Assembly (NCBI RefSeq): GCF_000430665.1
Contig: NZ_KE387190.1
Location: 9,062-73,061 of the forward strand
DNA length: 64,000 nucleotides
Origin: Aquimarina muelleri DSM 19832
Lineage (GTDB): Bacteria > Bacteroidota > Bacteroidia > Flavobacteriales > Flavobacteriaceae
Reading direction: 5' to 3'
The notes beneath the pieces are model-generated. The model made no database searches, had not been told where the DNA came from, and saw only the letters and a program-made list of their open reading frames with translations. A program made the position numbers and the translations under genes. Shown piece after piece: positions 8,471-17,699 of the stretch (its first letter is position 1; each line of letters opens with the position of its first letter).

Positions 8471-9772
8471 CTAAGAATTTGAATTATTTAAAACCTTTAT
8501 CTGTCTAATCATTAACCAGGTAACAGCTACAGATAAAGTTAGATATACTACTATATACATATAAAAACTAAACACAATCCCAGGCATAGGTGTCACTGCA
8601 TCTTTAGTTTTCATTATTTTATGAATAATCCAAGGTTGTCTGCCAACTTCGGTAACGATCCATCCTGCTTCTAAAGCTAGAAATCCCAAAGGAGCCAATA
8701 ACACAAATAATAGCCAATACTTTTTATTGCTAAGCCATTTTTTCTTTTTTAATGAAACAAAATATAATAATCCTGCAAGCAGTAATAAAGTTCCTATTCC
8801 GACCATTATTTGAAATGCATAGTGTACAATTGGAACATTTGGTTGTTCGTCTTCAGGAAAATCATTTAGACCTTTTACCTCTGCATTAAAATCTCCAAAA
8901 GCTAAAAAAGATAACATTCCAGGAATAGCTATTTTATAATTTACTTCTTGGGTTTCTGCATTTACAATTCCACCAATATAAAGAGGCGCTCTTTTTTCGG
9001 TATTGTAATGTGCCTCCATAGCGGCTAATTTCACAGGTTGTCTTTTTGCGATATCTTTAGCAGATATATCTCCACTAATCGGTTGCAAAATAGCTGCTAT
9101 AGCTCCAAATGTTATAGCTATTTTAAATGCTTTTTTATGTAGTTCTATTTTTCTTTTTTTATATACTTGGTAAGCATGGATACCAGCTACTGCAAATCCT
9201 GTTGCTGTAAAAGCCGCTAATGTCATATGCAAAGCTTGTGTAAACCATGCTGGATTTAGCATTGCCTTAACAGGATCTATGTTTAAGAATTTTCCGTCTA
9301 TATAATCAAAACCTGTGGGAGAGTTCATCCATCCATTTGCAGCCACCACTAAAATTCCTGATGCTACACCAGAAACTCCAATTATAATCCCTGTGATCCA
9401 ATGAAATTTTTCTGGTAATTTATTCCAGCCATATAAATAGAATCCTAAAGCTATTGCTTCTACAAAAAAAGCAGCACCTTCTAATGAAAATGGCATTCCT
9501 ATTATAGGACCAGCATGTTTCATAAACTCTGGCCATAATAACCCTAGCTCAAAAGATAACGCAGTTCCAGATACAGCACCAGTTACAAAAAAAATAGCTA
9601 CTCCTTTTTGCCATGATTTTGTTAGAGTTAAATACATTTGGTCACGAGTTTTTAACCATTTATAGTGAGATACTACCATAAAAAAAGGCATGACCATACC
9701 AATACAAGCAAAAACAATATGAAATATTAAAGTAAATGCCATTTGGAGTCTTGCCGCATCAAGATTTTCCAT
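8471..9772 (-). CDS. cydA: Cytochrome bd oxidase subunit I
   Basis: CydA carries haems b558, b595 and d and oxidises quinol while reducing oxygen. The N-terminal haem ligand is His18 (FTLIFHIVFACIG), and the FSLEGAAFFVEAIALGFYLYGW helix carries the conserved glutamates. At 433 residues it has the short-Q-loop form. No operator of the denitrification type is seen upstream. The 280-bp region before it holds a 50-bp palindrome, then a divergent tRNA. Confidence 0.94.
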   Translation of the reverse strand: MENLDAARLQMAFTLIFHIVFACIGMVMPFFMVVSHYKWLKTRDQMYLTLTKSWQKGVAIFFVTGAVSGTALSFELGLLWPEFMKHAGPIIGMPFSLEGAAFFVEAIALGFYLYGWNKLPEKFHWITGIIIGVSGVASGILVVAANGWMNSPTGFDYIDGKFLNIDPVKAMLNPAWFTQALHMTLAAFTATGFAVAGIHAYQVYKKRKIELHKKAFKIAITFGAIAAILQPISGDISAKDIAKRQPVKLAAMEAHYNTEKRAPLYIGGIVNAETQEVNYKIAIPGMLSFLAFGDFNAEVKGLNDFPEDEQPNVPIVHYAFQIMVGIGTLLLLAGLLYFVSLKKKKWLSNKKYWLLFVLLAPLGFLALEAGWIVTEVGRQPWIIHKIMKTKDAVTPMPGIVFSFYMYIVVYLTLSVAVTWLMIRQIKVLNNSNS

Positions 9773-9905
9773 AGATAAGATTTAGAGAAGAAGTTGGATT
9801 CAAATATTGAACTATAAAGATACGGCGCAAAGCTGGCTTTGTGAAGAAATAACAAAACTTTTGGCTATATTTTTAGAAAAAAATAACAGCCGAATAATAA
9901 TTTGC

Positions 9906-9955
9906 TTTTTTATAGCCTTATATTTTTATTAATAAAAATATAAGGCTATAAAAAA
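9906..9955. repeat. Perfect 50-bp palindrome between divergent cydA and tRNA-Pro(UGG)
   Basis: From 9906 to 9955 the sequence equals its own reverse complement, centred on ATTAAT, with the GC part TATAGCCTTATA mirrored on both sides and T/A runs at the ends. It looks like a bidirectional terminator, but both neighbouring genes start here and run away from it. Confidence 0.8.
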
Positions 9956-10019
9956 ACTAGTGAAATTAGGGTAAAAAAATATTTTATAATTTTATTACAA
10001 CATAAGTGAAAATATTTTT

Positions 10020-10027
10020 TATATTTG
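10020..10027 (+). promoter_or_regulatory. -7 box of tRNA-Pro(UGG)
   Basis: TATATTTG matches TAnnTTTG exactly and lies 24 bases before the tRNA 5' end. Confidence 0.6.
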
Positions 10028-10051
10028 CACTCGCAAAAAGATAACTGTATT

Positions 10052-10126
10052 CGGGGTGTAGCGTAGCCCGGTTATCGCGCCGCGTTTGGGACGCGGAGGT
10101 CGCAGGTTCGAATCCTGCCACCCCGA
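10052..10126 (+). tRNA. tRNA-Pro (anticodon TGG)
   Basis: Acceptor CGGGGTG/CACCCCG, discriminator A at 10126. The anticodon stem CCGCG/CGCGG holds loop TTTGGGA, with anticodon TGG at 10087-10089. The T-arm contains GGTTCGAATCC. CCA is not encoded. Confidence 0.95.
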
Positions 10127-10135
10127 CTAAGTTAA

Positions 10136-10169
10136 AAACCTTGTTATCTATTGATGACAAGGTTTTTTT
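10136..10169 (+). terminator. Terminator of tRNA-Pro(UGG)
   Basis: Stem AAACCTTGT (10136-10144) with ACAAGGTTT (10157-10165) is followed by more T. It lies ten bases after the tRNA end. Confidence 0.85.
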
Positions 10170-10219
10170 AATTTGTAAAGTGATTTGTAGTTAGTTCTGG
10201 TGTCAGTAAATAAATAATT

Positions 10220-11608
10220 TTATATAAGCTTAAGTTGATTAACTATTTCTTGAAGAGAGTCCTTCGCATCACCAAATAAAAGATTACAGTTATCCATTCC
10301 AAACAAATCGTTTGATACTCCTGCATACCCTGTACTCATACCTCTTTTCATAACGACAACTTGTTTGCCTGCGTAAGCTTTGATAATAGGCATACCATAA
10401 ACAGGACTATCAGGTTTGGTTTCTGCCGCTGGGTTAACTACATCGTTGGCACCAATAATAAGGACTACATCATAATGAGACATAGTATCATTTACTTCAT
10501 TCATTTCTTTTAGATGATCGTAGTCGATATTAGCTTCGGCTAGCAAGACATTCATGTGTCCTGGCATTCTTCCTGCTACAGGATGAATAATAAAATCTAC
10601 TTTAATACCTCGGTTTTCTAACATTTTTTGAAGCTGTCCACATAAGTGTTGTCCTTGAGCAACCGCAAGACCGTATCCAGGTACAATAGCAATGCTACTA
10701 GCAAAAGATAACTGCATTACGGTTTCAGAAACACTAATATCTTTAATATTTTGTTCTTCTGTATCTCCTGTATTAGTAGTTTTTTTAAATTTCCCAGTTA
10801 GTACTTTTAACAAAGACCTATTCATTGCTTTACACATTAAAAGGGTCAATAAAATTCCTGCTGAACCTACAAAAATTCCACCTGCAATCATTGCTTTATT
10901 ATCGTATACAAACCCTGCTAGAGCAGTTGCAATACCCGTAATAGAGTTTAATAACGAAATAACAACAGGCATATCTGCACCTCCAATTGGCAACACAAAT
11001 AAAATACCATAGGTAAGAGATACTAGAGCCATTATTAGACAAAACATCTCAAAATTGACAGGTAAAGTTTCTAGAAAAAATAGAATAGGTAAAGAAATGA
11101 TTGTTACCAGTAATATTCTAGACCATAAAATAACGATTGCTTTGCGATTATCCTTGGTTTTACCCGCAAGTTTTCTATATGCGACTATACTTCCAGTTGC
11201 AGCTATAGCACCTGTTGTTAGACCTAATAACAGTAAAATTTGAATTCCTATTAGAGTAGTATTGGTATCTGTTAGAAATGCTTCAATAATACCTAATAAC
11301 ATTGCACAAGCTCCACCAGTGGCATTAAATAATGAAACTAATTGAGGCATTGCTGTCATTTCAACTTTTGAGGCCATACGTTTACCTAAGAATCCTCCTA
11401 TGGCTATAGCGGTTAAAGCTATAATAAGGTTAGGTATTGGAATGGTGTTAGTGGTAACTGTTATAAATGTGCATATAACAGCTAGCACCATTCCGGTAGC
11501 TGCTATAAGGTTTCCTGTTTTTGCTTTTTTTGGCGAGCTCATGAATTTTAATCCACCTAAAAAAGAAACGGTAGCTATTAAATAACCAACCTCTACGATA
11601 ATATTCAT
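10220..11608 (-). CDS. pntB: Proton-translocating NAD(P) transhydrogenase, beta subunit
   Basis: PntB supplies membrane helices of the proton channel and the NADP(H)-binding domain III. The first 280 residues are a run of hydrophobic segments. The C-terminal part has the NADP-binding segments VPGYGLAVAQ, HPVAGRMPGHMNVLLAEA and GANDVVNPAA. The 462 residues match the family. The start overlaps the preceding small subunit by 4 bp. The enzyme makes NADPH from NADH at the expense of proton motive force. Confidence 0.95.
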   Translation of the reverse strand: MNIIVEVGYLIATVSFLGGLKFMSSPKKAKTGNLIAATGMVLAVICTFITVTTNTIPIPNLIIALTAIAIGGFLGKRMASKVEMTAMPQLVSLFNATGGACAMLLGIIEAFLTDTNTTLIGIQILLLLGLTTGAIAATGSIVAYRKLAGKTKDNRKAIVILWSRILLVTIISLPILFFLETLPVNFEMFCLIMALVSLTYGILFVLPIGGADMPVVISLLNSITGIATALAGFVYDNKAMIAGGIFVGSAGILLTLLMCKAMNRSLLKVLTGKFKKTTNTGDTEEQNIKDISVSETVMQLSFASSIAIVPGYGLAVAQGQHLCGQLQKMLENRGIKVDFIIHPVAGRMPGHMNVLLAEANIDYDHLKEMNEVNDTMSHYDVVLIIGANDVVNPAAETKPDSPVYGMPIIKAYAGKQVVVMKRGMSTGYAGVSNDLFGMDNCNLLFGDAKDSLQEIVNQLKLI

Positions 11609-11910
11609 TTTTTATTGTTTTTTGAATTGAACATTTTTAACATTCGACCAGTAACAAAAAATCCTCCAGAGATATTTAATGCGCCTAGGAATACAGCAAT
11701 TCCACCTGTTGCTAATAACAGGTAATTGTCAGATGGTATTTGAAGTATCATAATAACTGCTCCTACCATAATAACACCACTAATAGCATTGGCACCAGAC
11801 ATTAATGGAGTGTGTAGAATTGCAGGTACATTTGCTATAATTTCGATACCGATAAAAACACAAAAAATGACGAAATATATAAATTCGAGATTGTTTTGAA
11901 TAAATTCCAT
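11605..11910 (-). CDS. pntAB: NAD(P) transhydrogenase, alpha subunit membrane part
   Basis: This 101-residue protein with about three hydrophobic segments corresponds to the C-terminal membrane domain of PntA, here on a separate polypeptide as in three-subunit enzymes such as that of Rhodospirillum rubrum. The segment HTPLMSGANAISGVI is typical. It lies between pntA and pntB with a 1-base gap and a 4-bp overlap. Confidence 0.93.
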   Translation of the reverse strand: MEFIQNNLEFIYFVIFCVFIGIEIIANVPAILHTPLMSGANAISGVIMVGAVIMILQIPSDNYLLLATGGIAVFLGALNISGGFFVTGRMLKMFNSKNNKK

Positions 11911-11911
11911 A

Positions 11912-13027
11912 TTAAGCTATTTCAAATTTAGTTAGTAGTTGAGGATGTGTGATTTTTCCGTTATAAATAACTTGACAACCACTCAAAATAGGGTCTTCTT
12001 TTTTGTTAGAGTTAACGAGGTGTTTTAAAAAATTGAAGTAATTACTTGATAGTAATTGTGAGGCTGCTTGTGGTATTTCTCTTGATAAAAATGAATCTCC
12101 TATAATAGTAACGGAGTTGTGATTTATTATTTTTCCATTTTGAGTAGCGATGCAATTGCCTCCTTGTTCAGCAGCTAAATCTATTATTACAGATGCAGGT
12201 TGCATAGCTTCTAGTGCTTTGCTATCTATCAATACAGGTGCTTTTTTTCCAGGGATATTTGCAGTAGAAATAACAATATTGGCTTTACTAATATGCTGAT
12301 GAATTAATTCTTTTTGTTTTGCGAGATATTCTTTTGATTGTTCGACGGCATATCCTCCAGCATTTTTGCCTTCTTTATACCCTTCTACTTCAATAAATTT
12401 TGCTCCTAAACTTTTAACCTCTTCTTCTGAAGATTTTCTAACATCAAACGCTTCTACTATAGCACCTAGCCTTTTGGCTGTGGCAATTGCCTGTAATCCG
12501 GCAACACCTGCACCTAAAACTAACACCTTTGCAGGACTCAGCGTTCCTGCCGCTGTCGTAAACATTGGGAAAGAACTATTATAATAATTTGTAGCTTTTA
12601 AAACAGCTTTATAACCTGCCAATGATGCCATAGACGAAAGCACATCCATAGACTGTGCTAAGGTTGTTCTTGGTAATAAATCAAGACTAAATACAGAGAT
12701 GCTTTTGTTGAGATATTTCTCCGTTCTTTGTGGATAGAATAGCATATTGAAATATCCTATTATTGTTTTTTCGGCTTCACCAATATTAAAATTTTGAGGC
12801 TCATTAATAGATAAAATAAAATCAGATCTCTCCAAAATTTCGCTTCTATTTTGTACAATGGCACCAGCTTTTTCGAATTTGCTATCGGAAATGCCTAGAT
12901 TTTCGCCAATACCTTTTTCGATAAAAACTTTTAAGTTTAATTGGTTAATGGCTGCACTGATTTCTTTGGGTAAGAAACAAATTCGTTTTTCAAAATCAGG
13001 TTCTTTTACAATCCCTATGTATTTCAT
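11912..13027 (-). CDS. pntAA: NAD(P) transhydrogenase, alpha subunit NAD(H)-binding part
   Basis: This soluble domain I protein binds NAD(H) and resembles alanine dehydrogenase. Key segments are the N-terminal KEPDFEKRICFLP and the Rossmann glycine loop VLVLGAGVAGLQAIATAKRL followed by EAFDVR. The 371 residues match the free domain I. It is the first gene of pntAA-pntAB-pntB. An inverted repeat AATTGCC/GGCAATT (13068-13074 and 13093-13099) lies upstream. Confidence 0.94.
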   Translation of the reverse strand: MKYIGIVKEPDFEKRICFLPKEISAAINQLNLKVFIEKGIGENLGISDSKFEKAGAIVQNRSEILERSDFILSINEPQNFNIGEAEKTIIGYFNMLFYPQRTEKYLNKSISVFSLDLLPRTTLAQSMDVLSSMASLAGYKAVLKATNYYNSSFPMFTTAAGTLSPAKVLVLGAGVAGLQAIATAKRLGAIVEAFDVRKSSEEEVKSLGAKFIEVEGYKEGKNAGGYAVEQSKEYLAKQKELIHQHISKANIVISTANIPGKKAPVLIDSKALEAMQPASVIIDLAAEQGGNCIATQNGKIINHNSVTIIGDSFLSREIPQAASQLLSSNYFNFLKHLVNSNKKEDPILSGCQVIYNGKITHPQLLTKFEIA

Positions 13028-13379
13028 AGTTTCTAAATAGGTTTGGTTTCAGCAAATCAAAAAATAGAATTGCCTTATTTTTATTAAGTTATGGCAATTT
13101 TCAATTGTTGTGCCAAAGAAAAAGTAGTCTGTTTTTTAAGTTTTAATCATTTAAAAGACAGGTTTTTATTGTTTTTTGCGAAAAAACATCACTAGAAATT
13201 TCGAAACAAAAAGTATCGACTGATACTTTTTCCCCCAGATGTGATTTAAAAGAAAAGTGTTGAAAATAATTTGAAACTCTTTATTTGAAATAAAACAATT
13301 TAGAAGTATATTTCAATTAAGATCCTTTATACTGAAAAGTGATTTTATTGTAGTTATTTTACTCAGAGTAAACTATAGA
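13028..13379. other. Intergenic region between nos operon end and pnt start
   Basis: About 350 bp without a gene. It holds the probable pnt promoter, with AATTGCC/GGCAATT arms at 13068-13099, and the hairpin at 13208-13231 that probably ends the nos operon. A -7-like TATTTTTTG on the minus strand near 13060 has one base too many between TA and TTTG. I see nothing else. Confidence 0.5.
13208..13231 (-). terminator. Probable terminator of the nos operon
   Basis: A perfect 10-bp stem AAAAAGTATC/GATACTTTTT with a 4-base loop lies about 150 bp after the nosY stop. It is flanked by T/A runs, so it could act in both directions. Confidence 0.6.
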
Positions 13380-14162
13380 TTAAAAATCTTTTTTTTTGGA
13401 TTTTACTATAATTCTAAGTGTTGGTATAAGAATCCAAACAAACAACATAAATAACGAAACAATTAATCCGAAACTGGTACCAAAGAATTTTTTAAAAACA
13501 GCACCTGTATAGCCCAATAATGCTGAAATATCTAGTTTTAATAATATTAGAGTTCTGGATAAGTCTATAGGATTTAGCATCGTGCCAAATAGGGATAGCT
13601 TGTCTAACGGGTAATCTTCAAAAAGTATTAACGACATCAAAAAGATCCCATCGTAAATGATAGCGAGGAAAAGCCAGAGTAATACAGCATATCCAAATCC
13701 TTTGATCTTATTTTCATTAGAAAGAGAGATATTAAAAGCCAGTGCCGTAAAAATAAAAGTAAGGAACGCTCCTGTTATGAGTAGTAAAGAAAAATTCCAT
13801 ATACTATCGGATTTAAATATTCCATACAATATAAATGGTATCCCAATACCAAGAACTAAACTCATGGTAAGAGATAGAGAGAGACCAAGGTATTGTCCTA
13901 GAAAAATTGAGTTTCGTTTTAGAGGTTGTGCTAATAAGAGTTCTGTAAACTCTTTAGAATTGTAATAATACATAACTCCAAAAATAGTGCCTATAAGTGG
14001 TACTAGGATGATAATCACATTCATAAGAGTAATTATGGCTTTAGAAAGATCATTGTTAAGAAATAATAGTACAGTACCCAGCAGTAGATAGAATAAAAAG
14101 TATATATAACTCCAGCGGCTACGCATTAAATCATAAAAACTGTATTTTAATATTTTAAGCAT
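13380..14162 (-). CDS. nosY: NosY, ABC permease for nitrous oxide reductase maturation
   Basis: NosY is the membrane part of the NosDFY transporter that supports copper-site assembly in NosZ. The 260-residue protein has about six hydrophobic segments in the ABC-2 layout, with the segment MYYYNSKEFTELLLAQPLKR typical of NosY. It overlaps nosF by 8 bp and is the last gene of the nos operon. Confidence 0.9.
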   Translation of the reverse strand: MLKILKYSFYDLMRSRWSYIYFLFYLLLGTVLLFLNNDLSKAIITLMNVIIILVPLIGTIFGVMYYYNSKEFTELLLAQPLKRNSIFLGQYLGLSLSLTMSLVLGIGIPFILYGIFKSDSIWNFSLLLITGAFLTFIFTALAFNISLSNENKIKGFGYAVLLWLFLAIIYDGIFLMSLILFEDYPLDKLSLFGTMLNPIDLSRTLILLKLDISALLGYTGAVFKKFFGTSFGLIVSLFMLFVWILIPTLRIIVKSKKKDF

Positions 14163-14862
14163 AAGTGTTTTTTAAGATAGATGCAATAGCATGTTCGAAA
14201 TTAGGCTGCTCGGTTTGGGTTTTTAACTGCGTTATATTTCCTCTGAAATATATTTTACCTTCTAACAGAAATACAATTTCGTCAGAAATCTCTTCGACAA
14301 AACTCATGATATGCGAAGTAATTAGGATTGTTTTTCCTTTAGTTTTTTCTTTTCGAATTAATTCCTTCAAGCGAATTAAAGAGATGGGATCCAATCCGGT
14401 TGTGGGTTCATCCAGAATAAGAATGGGGCTATTAAACATAAAAGTAAGTACAATATTTACCTTTTGCTTAGTTCCACCTGATAGATTACCTAGTTTTTTG
14501 TTTAAAAAAGGGCTTAGTTTAAACAGTTCTATGAGTTCTTGATCGGTATTGGTATTACCTCTTATATCCTTGATCATTTTAAAGAGTTCTTTTACTCTAA
14601 GGTTATTAGGAAAATTAGCAATCTGGGGTAGGTAATCGATTTTTTTTCTATAAAGCCAATTGTTTTTTATGTTTTTTCCCATGATTTGTATACTACCTTG
14701 TGTAGGGATTACCATACCCAGGATACTTTTGATAAGAGTAGTTTTGCCAGATCCGTTAGGACCAAGTATAGCAAAGATACCACCTTTGTCTATTGTAAGA
14801 TCTACTCCAGTTAGTACCTTGTTTTTCTGAAATGTTTTATGTAGATTTTCTATAACTACCAT
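14155..14862 (-). CDS. nosF: NosF, ABC ATPase
   Basis: NosF is the ATPase of NosDFY. The 235-residue protein has Walker A GPNGSGKTT near residue 34, signature LSGGTKQK, and Walker B LILDEPTTGLDP, all intact. It overlaps nosD by 7 bp and nosY by 8 bp, so the three are translationally coupled. Confidence 0.95.
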   Translation of the reverse strand: MVVIENLHKTFQKNKVLTGVDLTIDKGGIFAILGPNGSGKTTLIKSILGMVIPTQGSIQIMGKNIKNNWLYRKKIDYLPQIANFPNNLRVKELFKMIKDIRGNTNTDQELIELFKLSPFLNKKLGNLSGGTKQKVNIVLTFMFNSPILILDEPTTGLDPISLIRLKELIRKEKTKGKTILITSHIMSFVEEISDEIVFLLEGKIYFRGNITQLKTQTEQPNFEHAIASILKNTYA

Positions 14863-16130
14863 TTTATTTTATGGATTAAAGGATGATGATCTAATAGTTT
14901 GTCAGGAGTAAATACAGGAGATACTTTTTCAGAAAAATCGATAATATCAATAAATAAGCTTCTCAATAAAATAATAGTTTCAGGGGTCCGGTTTACGATA
15001 TACGAAAATAATTTTACAGGCCGATAGGGTACATCACCAATACCGTCTTTATCTAAATCATAGCCTGTATATTTACTCCAATAATTGTTATGAAATAGAT
15101 TATCATTTAGTTTACTGTTATAAGAGATATCAAAAGAGTTGTTTAAAAAATTATTTAGCTTAAAAGTATTAGTATAGCAAGCGCCACGAACTTTTATTGC
15201 CCAACCATTATTAATAAAATTGTTTTTAGAGTACTGTATTCGGTTAGATCCTTCGATATTAATACCAATGGTGTTTTCTTCAAAGGTGTTTTCTGTAATC
15301 TCGGCGTCGTTTATTTCTTTTAGTAGCATTCCATAGGATGCAGAGCCCCAATTTTCTTTAAAAATATTACGATACATTTTTATTTTTTTCGAAAACATAA
15401 CGGCTACACCAGCACCATTTTTCTCGAAGGTGTTATTTTCATAACTATCGTTATTCGAAAACATAAAATGAAGCCCATATCGTATATTATGAGAACTAAC
15501 GTTGTTTTTAATCTTACAATCGTCAGAAAATTCGAGATAAATCCCATCACGTACCCGTTGCACAAAATTATGCTCTATTATAATGTTTTTGCAATACCAT
15601 AGCTGAATACCATTACCAGAATTATACTCTTCTACAGCATCCCCGATAATTTTATTATGATAAAGAACACCATCTCTGGCTTTTTCAAGATAAATACCAA
15701 AAAATAATTTTTCAAGCACTACATTTTGAATCATAAAGTCCTTGCTTTTTTTTACTCTGATTGCAGCATAATCTTCGGTATAACTGGTACCTACATTAAT
15801 AATAAATAATCCATCAATGGTAACATGATCCGAGATAATAGTGATGATCTCACCTTGTCGCTTTCCATCTATTACGGGGTAATTCTTGCCTATGATGGTT
15901 AAAGGTTTATCAACAATGATATTATATTCGTTGTAGGTAGCTTTTTTAACAATAATAGTATCGTAAGCAGATGCAGCTTTTATAGTTTCTTTGATTGTAG
16001 TATGCGCACATGTTTTGCAAACGATATGAGTGTTTGCGTATATGGTAATTGTGTGCATTCCTATCATTATAATCACTATAAAGAGTTTATGTAGTTTTTT
16101 GATATGATATATGTTGAACTTTTTATACAT
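14856..16130 (-). CDS. nosD: NosD, periplasmic beta-helix copper-site maturation protein
   Basis: NosD delivers copper or sulfur for the NosZ active centre together with NosFY. The 424-residue protein has a hydrophobic N-terminal export signal (FIVIIMIGMHTITIYA) and about ten right-handed beta-helix turns with repeated N-x-(I/F)-xx-N patterns typical of the CASH family. A CKTC pair lies just after the signal (about residues 38-41). It precedes nosF with a 7-bp overlap. Confidence 0.92.
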   Translation of the reverse strand: MYKKFNIYHIKKLHKLFIVIIMIGMHTITIYANTHIVCKTCAHTTIKETIKAASAYDTIIVKKATYNEYNIIVDKPLTIIGKNYPVIDGKRQGEIITIISDHVTIDGLFIINVGTSYTEDYAAIRVKKSKDFMIQNVVLEKLFFGIYLEKARDGVLYHNKIIGDAVEEYNSGNGIQLWYCKNIIIEHNFVQRVRDGIYLEFSDDCKIKNNVSSHNIRYGLHFMFSNNDSYENNTFEKNGAGVAVMFSKKIKMYRNIFKENWGSASYGMLLKEINDAEITENTFEENTIGINIEGSNRIQYSKNNFINNGWAIKVRGACYTNTFKLNNFLNNSFDISYNSKLNDNLFHNNYWSKYTGYDLDKDGIGDVPYRPVKLFSYIVNRTPETIILLRSLFIDIIDFSEKVSPVFTPDKLLDHHPLIHKIKW

Positions 16131-16145
16131 AAGATAGTTTATTAT

Positions 16146-16574
16146 TTATAAAAGTCCACCGCTACGTGCGCTAAACCCTACAAAAACAAAGAATACAGAT
16201 AGGATAGTTACTATAATAATATGATAGGCGAGAGGTTTTAGTTTTTTCTTTGGGATTAAAAAAAATCTGGCATGAATAGCCAAAGCAATTGTACATAATA
16301 AAAGTCCTAATTTTATGGTTATATGTTTGGTATAGTGATCATTAAAATCAAATAATCTAGGGGCGTATACTGTAGTTATATATATACCAGTAATTATTAG
16401 AATAATAAGAGAGGGGATACCGATACGTTCATATTTGGACTCGAATGATTCAATAATACTAAAATCATTTAATTTTAACGCTTTTGGGAGGTAAACCAAT
16501 GATAATATCAAATGCCCACCAGTCCATATGGTAGCAGCAATGATATGTAAAAATATGATCAATTTTAATCCCAT
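16146..16574 (-). CDS. CopD-like integral membrane protein
   Basis: This 142-residue protein with four hydrophobic segments begins LKLIIFLHIIAATIWTGGHL, the helix pattern of CopD and related haem- or copper-binding membrane proteins. Histidines near the membrane edges (HIIAATIWTGGH, HYTKHITIK, HARFF) could bind metal. It lies between nosL (13-bp gap) and nosD (15-bp gap). A role in copper transfer across the membrane for NosZ is inferred from context. Confidence 0.7.
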   Translation of the reverse strand: MGLKLIIFLHIIAATIWTGGHLILSLVYLPKALKLNDFSIIESFESKYERIGIPSLIILIITGIYITTVYAPRLFDFNDHYTKHITIKLGLLLCTIALAIHARFFLIPKKKLKPLAYHIIIVTILSVFFVFVGFSARSGGLL

Positions 16575-16587
16575 GCTTATATTGGTT

Positions 16588-17631
16588 TTACTTTTTTAAT
16601 TTGATTTGTAATTCTTTCCAGGTATATATTTCCCCGCCTTTTTCTTTCTTTTTACTTATGGCATCTTCTTTATGCTTAAAAGTAGAAAGATAGGCACCCA
16701 TAGGACTAGGAATGTTTTTGCTGATTAAAAAAGTAGCTTTGGTGGCATCGATTAAAATTTCGGGATTAGTATAATCCACAGACAAATACATATCAATGGT
16801 AGCAGTATCTATATCTTTCAGATTGTTAATCATACACTCCGTAGCATCAAATTTATATACTTTCCCTTTTTTTGTAATTATTTCTGCTGCATGTAGTTTA
16901 TCTACGATGGTCATCTGACAAAAATAACAGCTATCTGTGCCGTAATCAATAGCTTTTGGTCCTGTGTTACAAGAAGTAAATACCAGAGCAAAACTAAATA
17001 AAGTGAATACAGATTTCTTTACTTTATTTTTTGAAATCAACATACGTTTTTTGGTTTTCTTTTTTCCTAAGATATATGCGATAAAAGTAAGAGCTATACC
17101 CATTGCTAGAAAATATGCTCCAAGTTTAGGATAGGAGTGAACTTTGAAATTAAGGATGTCTTTAGAACCAAAAATAGGGGGTTGAAACCCCATAACGGTG
17201 CCGTCAGAGTTGGTAAACTTTAGGATAGCTTTTGGGTCTAGATTATGTCCATAATCATGTTCCCATAGATAAAAGTCATAAATGCCAGCTATAGCAAAGA
17301 TAGACATAAGTATAAACCATCTTAAGTACCATTTGTAATTAGTAAAAAGACCAATTAGTACACCTAATGTAGCCATAAGACCAATTACCCAAGGAAAAAT
17401 TTTAAACTCAGGGATAGTTTCAGGAATATATTGCATACCCACATAATGATTCATTAGGTTGATATTTTTAATATCATGCGGATGTGCGTCGCTAAAATCA
17501 TTGATATAAATATCCATTCCTAAGGGGGTAGGATATTGAGGAGCTTCTAAAGTGATATTCCATAAAGGAAACAGGAATAAGGTTACTATCAAGAGTGCTC
17601 CCAGAATCATGACTAATTTGGATATTTGCAT
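16588..17631 (-). CDS. nosL: Membrane protein fused to NosL lipoprotein
   Basis: Residues 1-190 form a membrane domain with hydrophobic segments near 5-25, 80-97, 102-120 and 170-188. Residues 220-347 are NosL, the Cu(I)-binding chaperone for NosZ, with CYFCQM at 235-240. Between them is a complete lipoprotein signal: MLISKNKVKKSV from residue 197 and lipobox FTSC ending at Cys221. No stop separates the two halves. Either it is one fused protein or NosL is made from an internal start at 17043. The gene follows nosZ by 68 bp in the nos operon. Confidence 0.85.
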   Translation of the reverse strand: MQISKLVMILGALLIVTLFLFPLWNITLEAPQYPTPLGMDIYINDFSDAHPHDIKNINLMNHYVGMQYIPETIPEFKIFPWVIGLMATLGVLIGLFTNYKWYLRWFILMSIFAIAGIYDFYLWEHDYGHNLDPKAILKFTNSDGTVMGFQPPIFGSKDILNFKVHSYPKLGAYFLAMGIALTFIAYILGKKKTKKRMLISKNKVKKSVFTLFSFALVFTSCNTGPKAIDYGTDSCYFCQMTIVDKLHAAEIITKKGKVYKFDATECMINNLKDIDTATIDMYLSVDYTNPEILIDATKATFLISKNIPSPMGAYLSTFKHKEDAISKKKEKGGEIYTWKELQIKLKK

Positions 17632-17699
17632 ACTGATATGGTTTTTAAAAGCGGATAATTTTATAATATTACCCGCTTTATAGTTTTAATTATGGAAGT

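Noticed and set aside
10101..10126. Duplicate of tRNA-Pro(GGG) 3' end as an attachment site
   Set aside because: The similarity lies in a second complete tRNA-Pro gene with a different anticodon, its own promoter and terminator, so it is a paralogous tRNA and not an integration scar.
14155..14862. Heme or gliding-motility ABC transporter instead of NosF/NosY
   Set aside because: The ATPase and permease overlap each other and nosD, and the cluster follows nosZ and nosL, so the NosDFY assignment is much better.
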